This document shows positions 1-6,165 of a stretch of 7,088 nucleotides of DNA, piece by piece. Below the pieces are notes generated by a model. That model searched no databases and was not told where the DNA came from. It saw only the letters and a program-made list of their open reading frames with translations. Numbering within the stretch: the stretch's first letter is position 1; the number at the start of each line of letters is the position of its first letter. Location: positions 1-7,088 of the forward strand of contig CAMGPO010000063.1 of NCBI GenBank assembly GCA_946060825.1, written 5' to 3'. Both the position numbers and the translations under genes were made by a program. Source of the stretch: an uncultured Clostridia bacterium (GTDB lineage: Bacteria > Bacillota > Clostridia > Oscillospirales > Oscillospiraceae).

Positions 1-378
1 GCAGCGGGCCTTCTCTTCGGCAGCCTAGCCGCCCTGCAGAGCGTCCCCATGGATCTCTATGAGGCGGCGGCTGTGGACGGCGCCAACGCCTTTGTGCGCT
101 TCCGGGTCGTGACGATGATGCTGCCCGGCATCGCCTCCACGCTGATCTTCGACTTTGTGAACCTGTGGAACGAGCTGTTCAGCGCCAACCTCTTCCTGGA
201 CTCCGACAATCTTAAGACCGTCACCGTCGGCCTGAACGCCCTGATTCAGAAATTCGACATTGCCTGGGGCGAGATGATGGCCGGCACCATCATTTCCATC
301 ATTCCCACGGTCATCCTCTTCGCGCTGCTGCGCAAATACATGATCGCGGGCCTGACCAGCGGCGCCGTCAAAGGCTGA
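1..378 (+). CDS. Carbohydrate ABC transporter permease (MalG/UgpE-like, CUT1 family), 3' part only
   Basis: This is the C-terminal 125 residues of an inner-membrane permease; the reading frame is open to the window's left edge, so the true start lies outside. The cytoplasmic EAA loop that docks on the ATPase is visible ([13 protein letters not shown], about residues 19-31 of the visible part), followed by an LP turn, a membrane segment ending near the WNE motif, a loop with the typical NLKTVTVGL stretch, and a last membrane segment ([16 protein letters not shown]). It ends in GLTSGAVKG, a characteristic tail of the MalG-type partner of CUT1 importers. These take up oligosaccharides or glycerol-phosphate-type substrates together with a binding protein, a second permease and an ATPase, none of which are in view. 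The amidohydrolase gene starts 41 nt downstream, which suggests an operon. The substrate cannot be told from the sequence. Confidence 0.93.
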   Translation, partial: AAGLLFGSLAALQSVPMDLYEAAAVDGANAFVRFRVVTMMLPGIASTLIFDFVNLWNELFSANLFLDSDNLKTVTVGLNALIQKFDIAWGEMMAGTIISIIPTVILFALLRKYMIAGLTSGAVKG

Positions 379-419
379 GCCGCCGGACCAAACCAAGCGG
401 AAAGAAGAGGCAAAATACC

Positions 420-1466
420 ATGAGTTTACTGCAAGTCAACGCCTACGACACCTGGTACTATGAGACGTATCTGAAGTCCTTCCTGCCCCCGTGGATCATC
501 GACTGCCACGCCCACGTCTGGCTGGAGGAATTCCATGCCAGAGGCGGCCTGCGAGAGGGAAGCCAGCTCTGGCCCCGTATGGTGGCAAAGGACAACCCCG
601 TGGAGGATCTCAACGAGACGAACCGGCTGCTGTTCCCGGACAAGGAGGTGGTCTCCGTCCTCTACGGCGACCCCATTGTGACCATCGATCGGGCCAGGAA
701 CAACGCCTACGTGGCCGAAAAGGCAAAGGAACACGGCTTCCCGGCCCTGTATCTGGCCCATCCGGGCCAGAGCGCCGAGGAATTGGAACGGGAGGTGCTG
801 GCGGATCCCGTGTTCCGGGGCATCAAGGTCTATCTGCAGTTTGCCCCGTCCTACATCCCCGCCGATGAGATCCGCATCTACGACTTCCTGCCCAAAGCGC
901 AGCTGGCCATGGCCGACAAGCACGGCTGGGTCGTGCAGCTCCACATTCCGCGGCCGGGCCGTCTGGGCGACCCTGTCAACTACTGCCAGCTTCTGGAAAT
1001 CGAGCAGGACTACCCCAATCTGCAGCTCATCGTGGCCCATCTGGGCCGCGCCTACGCCAACGAGGACGTGGGCAACGCTCTCGAATACCTGAAGCACACG
1101 GAAAAGACCGTATGGGACTTTACGGCCAACACCAACGACTGGGTCATGGAACAGGTACTGGAGCGCTTCGGCGCCGACCGTTTCATCTACGGCACGGACT
1201 TCCCGATTTTCCGCATGAAGGCGCGCCGGGTGGTGGAGAACGGTTTCTACATCAACGAGGTGCCCAAGGGGCAGTTCCCCCGGTCCTCCATCGAAGCGGA
1301 CCGGCATATGCGGGTAATCGACTACCCTGAGGCATCGAAGATCACCTTCTTTATCTATGAAGAGATGGCCGCCTGCCGCCGGGCCTGCGAACGCCTGGGC
1401 CTGGGCAGGAGCGAGGCAGAAAAAATCTTCTGGTCCAATTCCGCCCGGATTTTCGGCGTGAAGTAA
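420..1466 (+). CDS. Amidohydrolase-2 family metal-dependent hydrolase, paralog 1
   Basis: A 348-residue TIM-barrel hydrolase of the amidohydrolase-2 type (the family that includes sugar lactonases, 2-pyrone-4,6-dicarboxylate hydrolase and ACMSD-like decarboxylases). The metal-site signature is complete: H30-A-H32 at the end of strand 1, H175 in LHIPRPGR, H207 in VAHLGRAY, and D260 in YGTDFP. There is no signal peptide, so it should act in the cytoplasm. The ATG is preceded by AGAAGAGG with 9 nt spacing. It lies between a sugar permease gene and a clear paralog (roughly 40-50% identical by eye), which points to a step in carbohydrate breakdown such as opening a sugar lactone. That role is inference; hydrolase or decarboxylase activity on another carboxylated substrate is equally possible. 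Family membership is secure, substrate unknown. Confidence 0.9.
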   Translation: MSLLQVNAYDTWYYETYLKSFLPPWIIDCHAHVWLEEFHARGGLREGSQLWPRMVAKDNPVEDLNETNRLLFPDKEVVSVLYGDPIVTIDRARNNAYVAEKAKEHGFPALYLAHPGQSAEELEREVLADPVFRGIKVYLQFAPSYIPADEIRIYDFLPKAQLAMADKHGWVVQLHIPRPGRLGDPVNYCQLLEIEQDYPNLQLIVAHLGRAYANEDVGNALEYLKHTEKTVWDFTANTNDWVMEQVLERFGADRFIYGTDFPIFRMKARRVVENGFYINEVPKGQFPRSSIEADRHMRVIDYPEASKITFFIYEEMAACRRACERLGLGRSEAEKIFWSNSARIFGVK

Positions 1467-1468
1467 GA

Positions 1469-1487
1469 ATTCGTACCTCGTGCGAAT
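1469..1487 (+). other. Short hairpin just after the stop of amidohydrolase paralog 1
   Basis: Positions 1469-1476 (ATTCGTAC) can pair with 1480-1487 (GTGCGAAT) to give an 8-bp stem with one G-U pair and a 3-nt loop, two nucleotides after the stop codon. No T run follows, so it is not a normal intrinsic terminator. It could be an mRNA-stabilising or processing hairpin separating the two paralogs, or chance. The rest of the 89-nt gap holds only the ribosome binding site of the next gene. Confidence 0.3.
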
Positions 1488-1555
1488 GACGTACGCTCTG
1501 GTCGCCCTGACCTTCGAACCGGCCCGAATCTCATATGTGAAAGGAAAGGAATCCC

Positions 1556-2617
1556 ATGGCACTGTTTGAAGTAACCGCCAACGACAGAAGGATTTACGAG
1601 GAGGAGCTGCGGGACTTTCTTCCGGGGAAGATCCTCGACGTCCACTGTCACATGAATCTGGAATGTCACACGCCGAAGGTCCCGCTCCAGCCCGGCGAGG
1701 TCAAGCGCACCGTCACCTGGCCCTCCCTGGTGGCCAAACAGAACTCCATCGAGGATCTGCAGGAGACCTACCGTCTGCTGTTCCCCGGCAAGGACTGCAA
1801 GGCCCTCGTGTTCTCCAACGCCGGTCACGGCGAAGCCGTCAATCAATACGTCGCGGAGAGCGCAAAAAAGGCCGGCTTCCCGGCCCTGTACTACTCCCAT
1901 CCGAACCAGAGCGCCGAAGAAGTCGAGCGGAAGATCCGCGAAGGCGGTTTCCTGGGCCTGAAGTCCTACCTCGATCTGGCGCCCAAATATCTGCCCGAGG
2001 CCGAAATCCGGATTTTTGACTTTTTCCCCAAACATCAGCTGGCAAAGCTCAACGAGATGGGTGCCATCTGTATGCTGCACATTCCCCGTCCCGGCCGCCT
2101 GAAGGACCAGGTGAACATCCAGCAGATTCTGGAAATCAAGCGGGAATTCCCCAACGTCCGGCTGATCATCGCCCACATCGGCCGCGCCTACACCCGGGGC
2201 GACGTGGGCGACGCGTTTTCCTACTTGACCCAGGCGCCGGACCTGATGTATGATTTCTGTGCCAACTGCTGCGAATACGCCATTACGGAGCTGCTTCGCA
2301 ATGTGGGGCCGAAGCACGTGATGTTCGGCCTCGATCTGCCCATCCTGCGGATGCGGACCCACCGCATCGAGGAGAACGGCACCTACATCAATCTGATCCC
2401 GCCCGGACTCTACGGCGATCCCAGCCAGGATCCCCACCTGCGGGAGGTCTCCCCGGAAGAGGCGGAGAAGATCACCTTCTTTGCCTATGAGGAGCTGCTG
2501 GCCTTCAAACGGGCCTGCCGGACCCTGGGCCTGACCGGGCAGGATGTGGAGGACGTCATGTACAACAACGCCGTGCATCTCATCGACGGCGCAAGGAGAT
2601 CCATCTACGGCGAGTAA
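1556..2617 (+). CDS. Amidohydrolase-2 family metal-dependent hydrolase, paralog 2
   Basis: A 353-residue protein, paralogous along its whole length to the preceding gene product. The metal ligands fall at exactly the same residue numbers: H30-C-H32, H175 (MLHIPRPGR), H207 (IAHIGRAY) and D260 (GLDLPI). It differs at probable pocket positions: C235, C238 and C239 (FCANCC) replace T235, T238 and N239 of paralog 1, and GLDLPI replaces GTDFPI. No signal peptide is present, so it is probably cytoplasmic. The ATG has an AGGAAAGGA site 5 nt upstream. Its TAA stop runs into the Shine-Dalgarno of the deacetylase gene, showing tight translational coupling. Retention of two intact copies suggests either different substrates or a hetero-oligomer. 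The reaction is unknown; family and catalytic competence are well supported. Confidence 0.9.
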   Translation: MALFEVTANDRRIYEEELRDFLPGKILDVHCHMNLECHTPKVPLQPGEVKRTVTWPSLVAKQNSIEDLQETYRLLFPGKDCKALVFSNAGHGEAVNQYVAESAKKAGFPALYYSHPNQSAEEVERKIREGGFLGLKSYLDLAPKYLPEAEIRIFDFFPKHQLAKLNEMGAICMLHIPRPGRLKDQVNIQQILEIKREFPNVRLIIAHIGRAYTRGDVGDAFSYLTQAPDLMYDFCANCCEYAITELLRNVGPKHVMFGLDLPILRMRTHRIEENGTYINLIPPGLYGDPSQDPHLREVSPEEAEKITFFAYEELLAFKRACRTLGLTGQDVEDVMYNNAVHLIDGARRSIYGE

Positions 2618-2632
2618 AGGAGGCCGCGCCCC

Positions 2633-3466
2633 ATGAACCGCTTTTTTATCCGCTATCCCGGTTTTCGGAAGAAGGCCCTGACACTGAGCTATGACGACGG
2701 CGTCGTCCAGGACGCGAGGCTCATGGAGCTGCTGGACCGCCACGGCATCAAGGCCACCTTCAATCTCAACGGTTTCCAGTACGCGGCGCAGCAGCCGCGG
2801 CAGAAGCGCCGCGCCCTGACGCGGGAGGAGGCCCTGGCTCTCTATGGGAACTCCGGCCACGAGGTCGCCATCCACGGCTACGCCCATCCCTTCCTTGAAC
2901 AGCTTCCCCAGGGCAATGCCGCCTGGGAGATCGTCCGGGACCGGGAAACCCTGGAGGAGATGTTCGACAGCATTCTCCGCGGCATGGCTTACCCCATGGG
3001 TACCTTTGACGACAGCACGGTGGAGACGGCGCGACGGTGCGGCATCGTCTACGCCAGGACGACCCGCGTGACCCACGGCTTTGAGCTGCCGAAGGACTGG
3101 CTCCGTCTGGAGGCCACCTGCCACCACGCCGACCCGGCCCTGCCGGACCTCTGCCGCCGGTTTCTGGACCTGGAGATTCCCTGGGGGCCGAAGCTGTTTT
3201 ACCTCTGGGGCCACAGCTATGAATTCGACGAGCAGGACAACTGGCAGATCATCGAGGAATTCTGCGCCGTCATGGGCGGCCATCCGGAAATCTGGTACGC
3301 CACCAACGGCGAGATTTATGACTATCTGGAAGCGGCCCGGCAGATCCGCTCTTCGGTCAACGGAAACCGCATCAGCAATCCCACAGCCACGCCCCTGTAT
3401 CTGGAGGTGGCCGGGGAAGACCGGCTGCTGCCGCCCGGCGGCATTCTGGAGCTTCCCTCTCTCTGA
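2633..3466 (+). CDS. Polysaccharide deacetylase (NodB-homology) family protein, probably cytoplasmic
   Basis: A 277-residue carbohydrate-esterase-4-like protein. Motif 1 is SYDDG (D21 the likely catalytic base, D22 a metal ligand), motif 2 is H81-GYA-H85 (the metal histidine pair), the substrate-groove motif is YPMG (residues 120-123), and the late histidine is H194 in LWGHSYEF. Residues after about 235 form a small beta-rich tail (NPTATPLYLEVAGEDRLLPP). The protein starts straight into the catalytic domain with no signal peptide or membrane segment, unlike cell-wall peptidoglycan or chitin deacetylases, so it probably removes N- or O-acetyl groups from an imported sugar. The Shine-Dalgarno AAAGGAGG overlaps the TAA of the upstream gene and lies 9 nt before the ATG. 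It is the last gene of the putative operon. The sugar substrate is not evident. Confidence 0.88.
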   Translation: MNRFFIRYPGFRKKALTLSYDDGVVQDARLMELLDRHGIKATFNLNGFQYAAQQPRQKRRALTREEALALYGNSGHEVAIHGYAHPFLEQLPQGNAAWEIVRDRETLEEMFDSILRGMAYPMGTFDDSTVETARRCGIVYARTTRVTHGFELPKDWLRLEATCHHADPALPDLCRRFLDLEIPWGPKLFYLWGHSYEFDEQDNWQIIEEFCAVMGGHPEIWYATNGEIYDYLEAARQIRSSVNGNRISNPTATPLYLEVAGEDRLLPPGGILELPSL

Positions 3467-3476
3467 ATACCGCAGG

Positions 3477-3524
3477 AAAAAGCCCGGCAGGAACGCATTT
3501 TCGCGTCCCTGCCGGGCTCTTTGT
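3477..3524. terminator. Bidirectional intrinsic terminator between the sugar operon and lysA
   Basis: Positions 3481-3491 and 3508-3518 form a perfect 11-bp GC-rich stem. Four further pairs lie inside (ACGC with GCGT) after one mismatch, closing a 6-nt loop. On the plus strand CTCTTTGT follows; on the minus strand five T follow (from AAAAA at 3477-3481). It lies 10 nt after the deacetylase stop and 15 nt after the lysA stop, so it serves both convergent units. Confidence 0.9.
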
Positions 3525-3533
3525 ATGGGGTCG

Positions 3534-4829
3534 TTACAGATCAAGGGCCGTGAGATCGTCGAGGGTCTCCCGGCGGACGGCAATGTAGCTGCCCTCCGGC
3601 GTCAGCATGACAACAGGGGGTCTGGGAATCCGGTTGTAGTTGGAGGCCATGGAGTAGTTGTAGGCGCCGGTGGTGCAGACGGCCACGATGTCGCCCCGGC
3701 GGATGGAATCCGGCAGGGAGACCGCCGGCTGGACGATGTCGCCGCTCTCACAATAGCGGCCCACCAGATCAAAAGCCGTCTCCGGTTCCTCCCGGTTCTC
3801 GGCGTGGTACACGGTGTAGCGGGATTCATAGAGGGCGAAGCGCGGATTGTCGCCCATGCCGCCGTCGATGGCCACATAGTTCTTATAGCCGGGGATGCGC
3901 TTGACGGTCCCGACGGTGTAGAGGGTCATACCCGCGTCGGCCACGATGCTGCGGCCCGGCTCCATCAGGAACCGCGGCAGAGGGAAGTCCAGCTCCGCCG
4001 ACTTCGCCTTCAGATGGGCCGCCACCTCGGCGATACGGGCAGGGATGTCAATCTGTTCGTCATCCGCAGTATAGCGGACACCGTAGCCGCCGCCCAGATT
4101 CAGCTCGGGCAGGGTGCAGCCCAGCTTCTCCCGGATCTCCGCCAGGAAGGGCACCATGATGTCGATGGTGCGCAGATACACGTCCTCGCCGAAAACCTGG
4201 GAGCCGACGTGGCAGTGGAGGCCCCGCAGCTCCAGATTCGGCTGGGCCAGCGCCTCCCGGACAAATTCCATGGCTTGGCCCGTCTCGATGGCGGCGCCGA
4301 ACTTGGAGTCGACGCAGCCGGTGTTGACGGCGGCGTAGGTATGGGGATCGATGCCCGGCGTGACCCGCAGGAGGATCTTCTGCCGGATGCCGGCCTTTCC
4401 GGCCTCGGCGTTCAGGGCCAGCAGCTCCTCCACGTTGTCCACGACAAAGCAGCCGATCCGGTTCTCCACCGCGCAGCGGATGTCGGCGTCGGTCTTGCAG
4501 TTGCCGTGGAAGTAGATCTGCTCCGCCGGGAAGCCGGCGGAGAGGGCTGTGCGGATCTCTCCGGCGGAGACGGTATCCACGCCCATGCCCTCCTCGGCCA
4601 TGATCCGGTAGATCTGCCGGAAGGCCGCCGCCTTGGAGGCGTAGAGCACCTGGGCGTTCTCGCCGAAGCAGCGGCGGAAGGCGTCCCGGTAGAGGCGGCA
4701 GTTCTCACGGAGCCGCGTCTCGTCCATCAGGTACAGGGGAGTGCCGTATTGTTCCGCCAGGGCCACCGTGTCGTGGCCGGCAAAGGTCAGATGACCCCGT
4801 TCATTCCGATCGATGTTTCCAGACAGCAT
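3534..4829 (-). CDS. lysA: Diaminopimelate decarboxylase
   Basis: A PLP enzyme of fold type III that decarboxylates meso-diaminopimelate to L-lysine, the last step of lysine synthesis, in the cytoplasm. With the ATG at 4829 it has 431 residues, normal for the family. Visible landmarks are the PLP lysine K66 in LYASKA, VDTVSAGE, HGNCK, LHCHVGSQ with H205 and H207, the phosphate-binding glycines GGGYG (246-250), EPGRS (290-294), the active-site C360 in CESGD, and GAYNYSMASNYN near the end. The start is ambiguous: an in-frame GTG at 4850 has AGGA 5 nt upstream, while the ATG at 4829 has GGGAG further upstream and gives the family-like N-terminus MLSGNIDRNERGHL. I prefer 4829 because the candidate promoter would start the mRNA almost at the GTG's ribosome site. 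It is convergent with the sugar operon and downstream of, and in line with, the lipoprotein gene. Confidence 0.97.
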   Translation of the reverse strand: MLSGNIDRNERGHLTFAGHDTVALAEQYGTPLYLMDETRLRENCRLYRDAFRRCFGENAQVLYASKAAAFRQIYRIMAEEGMGVDTVSAGEIRTALSAGFPAEQIYFHGNCKTDADIRCAVENRIGCFVVDNVEELLALNAEAGKAGIRQKILLRVTPGIDPHTYAAVNTGCVDSKFGAAIETGQAMEFVREALAQPNLELRGLHCHVGSQVFGEDVYLRTIDIMVPFLAEIREKLGCTLPELNLGGGYGVRYTADDEQIDIPARIAEVAAHLKAKSAELDFPLPRFLMEPGRSIVADAGMTLYTVGTVKRIPGYKNYVAIDGGMGDNPRFALYESRYTVYHAENREEPETAFDLVGRYCESGDIVQPAVSLPDSIRRGDIVAVCTTGAYNYSMASNYNRIPRPPVVMLTPEGSYIAVRRETLDDLTALDL

Positions 4830-4863
4830 TTTTTGCATCTCTCCCTGCACGTTTTTCCTGGTT

Positions 4864-4892
4864 ATCCTAACACAGGCTTCGGCAGGTTACAA
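4864..4892 (-). promoter_or_regulatory. Candidate sigma-70-type promoter for lysA
   Basis: On the minus strand a -35 TTGTAA (4892-4887, 4 of 6 consensus) and a -10 TAGGAT (4869-4864, 4 of 6) are separated by exactly 17 nt, ending 14 nt before the GTG and 35 nt before the ATG start options. Matches are only moderate; the gene could also be reached by read-through from the lipoprotein gene. Confidence 0.4.
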
Positions 4893-4954
4893 CCTTTTTC
4901 GCACCGCGTTCGGAAACTTCGTGACTTTACCCAGTCAAAGCGGGACTTTGGCTC

Positions 4955-4975
4955 CGGAAATTGGGCGGATTTCCG
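4955..4975 (-). other. Inverted repeat downstream of the lipoprotein gene
   Basis: CGGAAAT (4955-4961) and ATTTCCG (4969-4975) form a 7-bp stem with a 7-nt loop, 20 nt after the lipoprotein stop on the minus strand. No T run follows in that direction, so it is at most a weak terminator or an RNA 3'-end stabiliser between the lipoprotein gene and lysA. Confidence 0.3.
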
Positions 4976-4994
4976 CATTCCTCCCGCTGCGGGA

Positions 4995-5885
4995 TCAGGC
5001 AGCAGGAGTCTGCGCCTCCGCGGCCCCGTCGCCGGCCTCAAAGCCGTCCAACGCCGCCGTCAGAACCGCCTCCGGATCAGCGCCGAAGGGCTGGAATTCC
5101 AGAAACGCCTCCGGCGTCAGCTCCCCGTAGAACGCCGCCCGGGCGGACTCGTATTCCTCCTCCGTGACCGTCTCTCCGTCCACCTTCCAGACCGTAAAGT
5201 AGCCCGACGCATCCACGTCGTCGTAGGCTTCAAAGGGCGCATTATGAATGGACAGCGTCTCCGGATCCGTATAATCCGTGAAGTAGAAGTTGCCCGCGCC
5301 GGTGCCCATTCCGCCCTCGGAGACGGCAATGCGGCGGCCCGTGGCATCCTCCCGGTACAGGGTCAGTCCGCAGGTGCCTTCCTGGTTGTCGAGGCCGCCC
5401 CCGCCGGTATAGACCACCATGCCGTCCCGCACCGTGAAGAGGGCCATCCCCTGCTCGACCTCGCCGTACTGCAGCACCAGCTCCGGCAGGCCGTCCTCGT
5501 CGAGATCCGCCAGGAGCATCCCATGGACGGCGTAGAGGCCGTACCAGCCGGTCTCCGAATCATCCCGTAGAACGGCGCACGCCTCCGCCATTTCAAAGGT
5601 CGTGTCGCTGTAGCTCAGCGGCGTCAGGGTCTCCCGCAGTAGCCGGACATAAAGCTCCCGGACCTCCTGCAGCGCCGCCGGGTCGACGGCCGGTTCCTCG
5701 GGCTCGGGCTCGGGTTCGGGTTCCGGTTCCGGCTCTGGTTCCGGCTCGGATTCCGGTTCCGGAATCTCCTGTGTCTCCTGTGCCGGAGTTGGTCCGGCGG
5801 TCACCGGCGGCTCCGCCGCTTTGCCGCAGGCGCTGAGCAGCAGCGCCAAAACCAGCAGAAGGGCCGGCAGCTTCCATGTTTTCAT
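4995..5885 (-). CDS. Secreted lipoprotein with Glu-Pro repeat linker, function unknown
   Basis: A 296-residue predicted lipoprotein. The start at 5885 is chosen because AGGAG lies 7 nt upstream and MKTWK followed by a hydrophobic core gives a proper signal peptide; the frame is open further upstream but without these features. The lipobox is LSAC with C20 as the lipidated cysteine. Residues about 40-65 are a wall-spanning style linker of nearly perfect Glu-Pro repeats. The globular part begins near residue 67 and contains DLDEDG (127-132) in LLADLDEDGLPELVLQYG, a calcium-loop-like motif seen in many Gram-positive secreted proteins with beta-propeller-like or FG-GAP-like repeats. The rest (VVYTGGGGLDN, GGMGTGAGNFYFTDY) looks like beta strands with glycine-rich turns. 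No catalytic motif is recognised. It probably sits on the outer face of the membrane. It has its own promoter and lies upstream of lysA without an obvious functional link. Confidence 0.85.
   Translation of the reverse strand: MKTWKLPALLLVLALLLSACGKAAEPPVTAGPTPAQETQEIPEPESEPEPEPEPEPEPEPEPEEPAVDPAALQEVRELYVRLLRETLTPLSYSDTTFEMAEACAVLRDDSETGWYGLYAVHGMLLADLDEDGLPELVLQYGEVEQGMALFTVRDGMVVYTGGGGLDNQEGTCGLTLYREDATGRRIAVSEGGMGTGAGNFYFTDYTDPETLSIHNAPFEAYDDVDASGYFTVWKVDGETVTEEEYESARAAFYGELTPEAFLEFQPFGADPEAVLTAALDGFEAGDGAAEAQTPAA
5701..5762 (-). repeat. Degenerate 6-bp tandem repeat encoding the Glu-Pro linker
   Basis: About ten copies of a GG(T/C)TC(C/G)-type hexamer on the plus strand, read as alternating Glu and Pro codons of the lipoprotein on the minus strand. 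Because the unit is six bases, gain or loss of copies would keep the frame and only change linker length. Confidence 0.85.
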
Positions 5886-5925
5886 CGGTATTCTCCTCTC
5901 TCCGGCGCAGTCCGCCGTTTTTGCC

Positions 5926-5955
5926 ATGATACCATTTTTGAGTCAAAACAGTCAA
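5926..5955 (-). promoter_or_regulatory. Sigma-70-type promoter for the lipoprotein gene with palindrome in the spacer
   Basis: On the minus strand: -35 TTGACT (5955-5950), an 18-nt spacer, and -10 TATCAT (5931-5926) with an upstream TGG that makes an extended -10. The start codon lies about 40 nt downstream. The spacer contains a 13-nt palindrome, TTTTGA-G-TCAAAA (5936-5948), which could be an operator half-buried under RNA polymerase. The motif TTGACT occurs twice, 10 nt apart. Confidence 0.6.
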
Positions 5956-6045
5956 CGTCCCGCCTCTGTTTTGGTATTTTATCACAGTAAAGTGCGCGAT
6001 TTTCTATGCAATTTTCACAAATCTTTCTTTTCTTCGCGAAAGAAA

Positions 6046-6074
6046 TTGACTTTTCCCCACCGAAGTTCTACAAT
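6046..6074 (+). promoter_or_regulatory. Sigma-70-type promoter of the aroF leader transcript
   Basis: -35 TTGACT (6046-6051, 5 of 6 consensus) and -10 TACAAT (6069-6074, 5 of 6) are separated by exactly 17 nt. Transcription would start near 6081, about 25 nt before the leader peptide ATG. It is divergent from the lipoprotein promoter about 90 nt away. Confidence 0.8.
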
Positions 6075-6105
6075 AAACGCAGCCAAAAAGAAAGAGGCGG
6101 ACAGT

Positions 6106-6165
6106 ATGACCCATTCCTGCACCATGGAATACGGCTACTTTTACTTTTACTACTTTATCCGGTAG
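6106..6165 (+). CDS. Tyr/Phe-rich leader peptide of the aroF attenuator (19 aa)
   Basis: The peptide is MTHSCTMEYGYFYFYYFIR. Eight of the nine residues 9-17 are aromatic: five Tyr (all TAC) and three Phe (all TTT), with no Trp. A ribosome binding site (AAAGAGG, 8 nt spacing) precedes the ATG, which lies about 25 nt after the predicted transcript start. The TAG stop is directly followed by an in-frame TAA. A perfect terminator begins 60 nt after the stop, and the DAHP synthase gene follows. The peptide itself probably has no function after synthesis; its translation senses charged tRNA-Tyr and tRNA-Phe. This is the same design as the enterobacterial pheA and trp leaders. Identification rests on composition, position and the fold of the surrounding RNA. 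A less likely start is the internal ATG at 6124, which lacks a ribosome binding site. Confidence 0.9.
   Translation: MTHSCTMEYGYFYFYYFIR

Noticed and set aside
1355..3583. A 742-codon open frame on the minus strand across the amidohydrolase 2 and deacetylase genes
   Set aside because: It is antisense to two genes with intact catalytic motifs, has no recognisable domain, and is the kind of long shadow frame expected in GC-rich DNA.
4830..4994. Lysine riboswitch upstream of lysA
   Set aside because: The gap to the lipoprotein stop is about 165 nt, too short for the five-helix lysine element plus expression platform, and its conserved motifs are not seen.
3081..5570. An 829-codon open frame on the plus strand across lysA and the lipoprotein gene
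   Set aside because: It is low-complexity (Arg/Gly/Val-rich), antisense to lysA with all its PLP motifs and to the lipoprotein, and runs through the bidirectional terminator.
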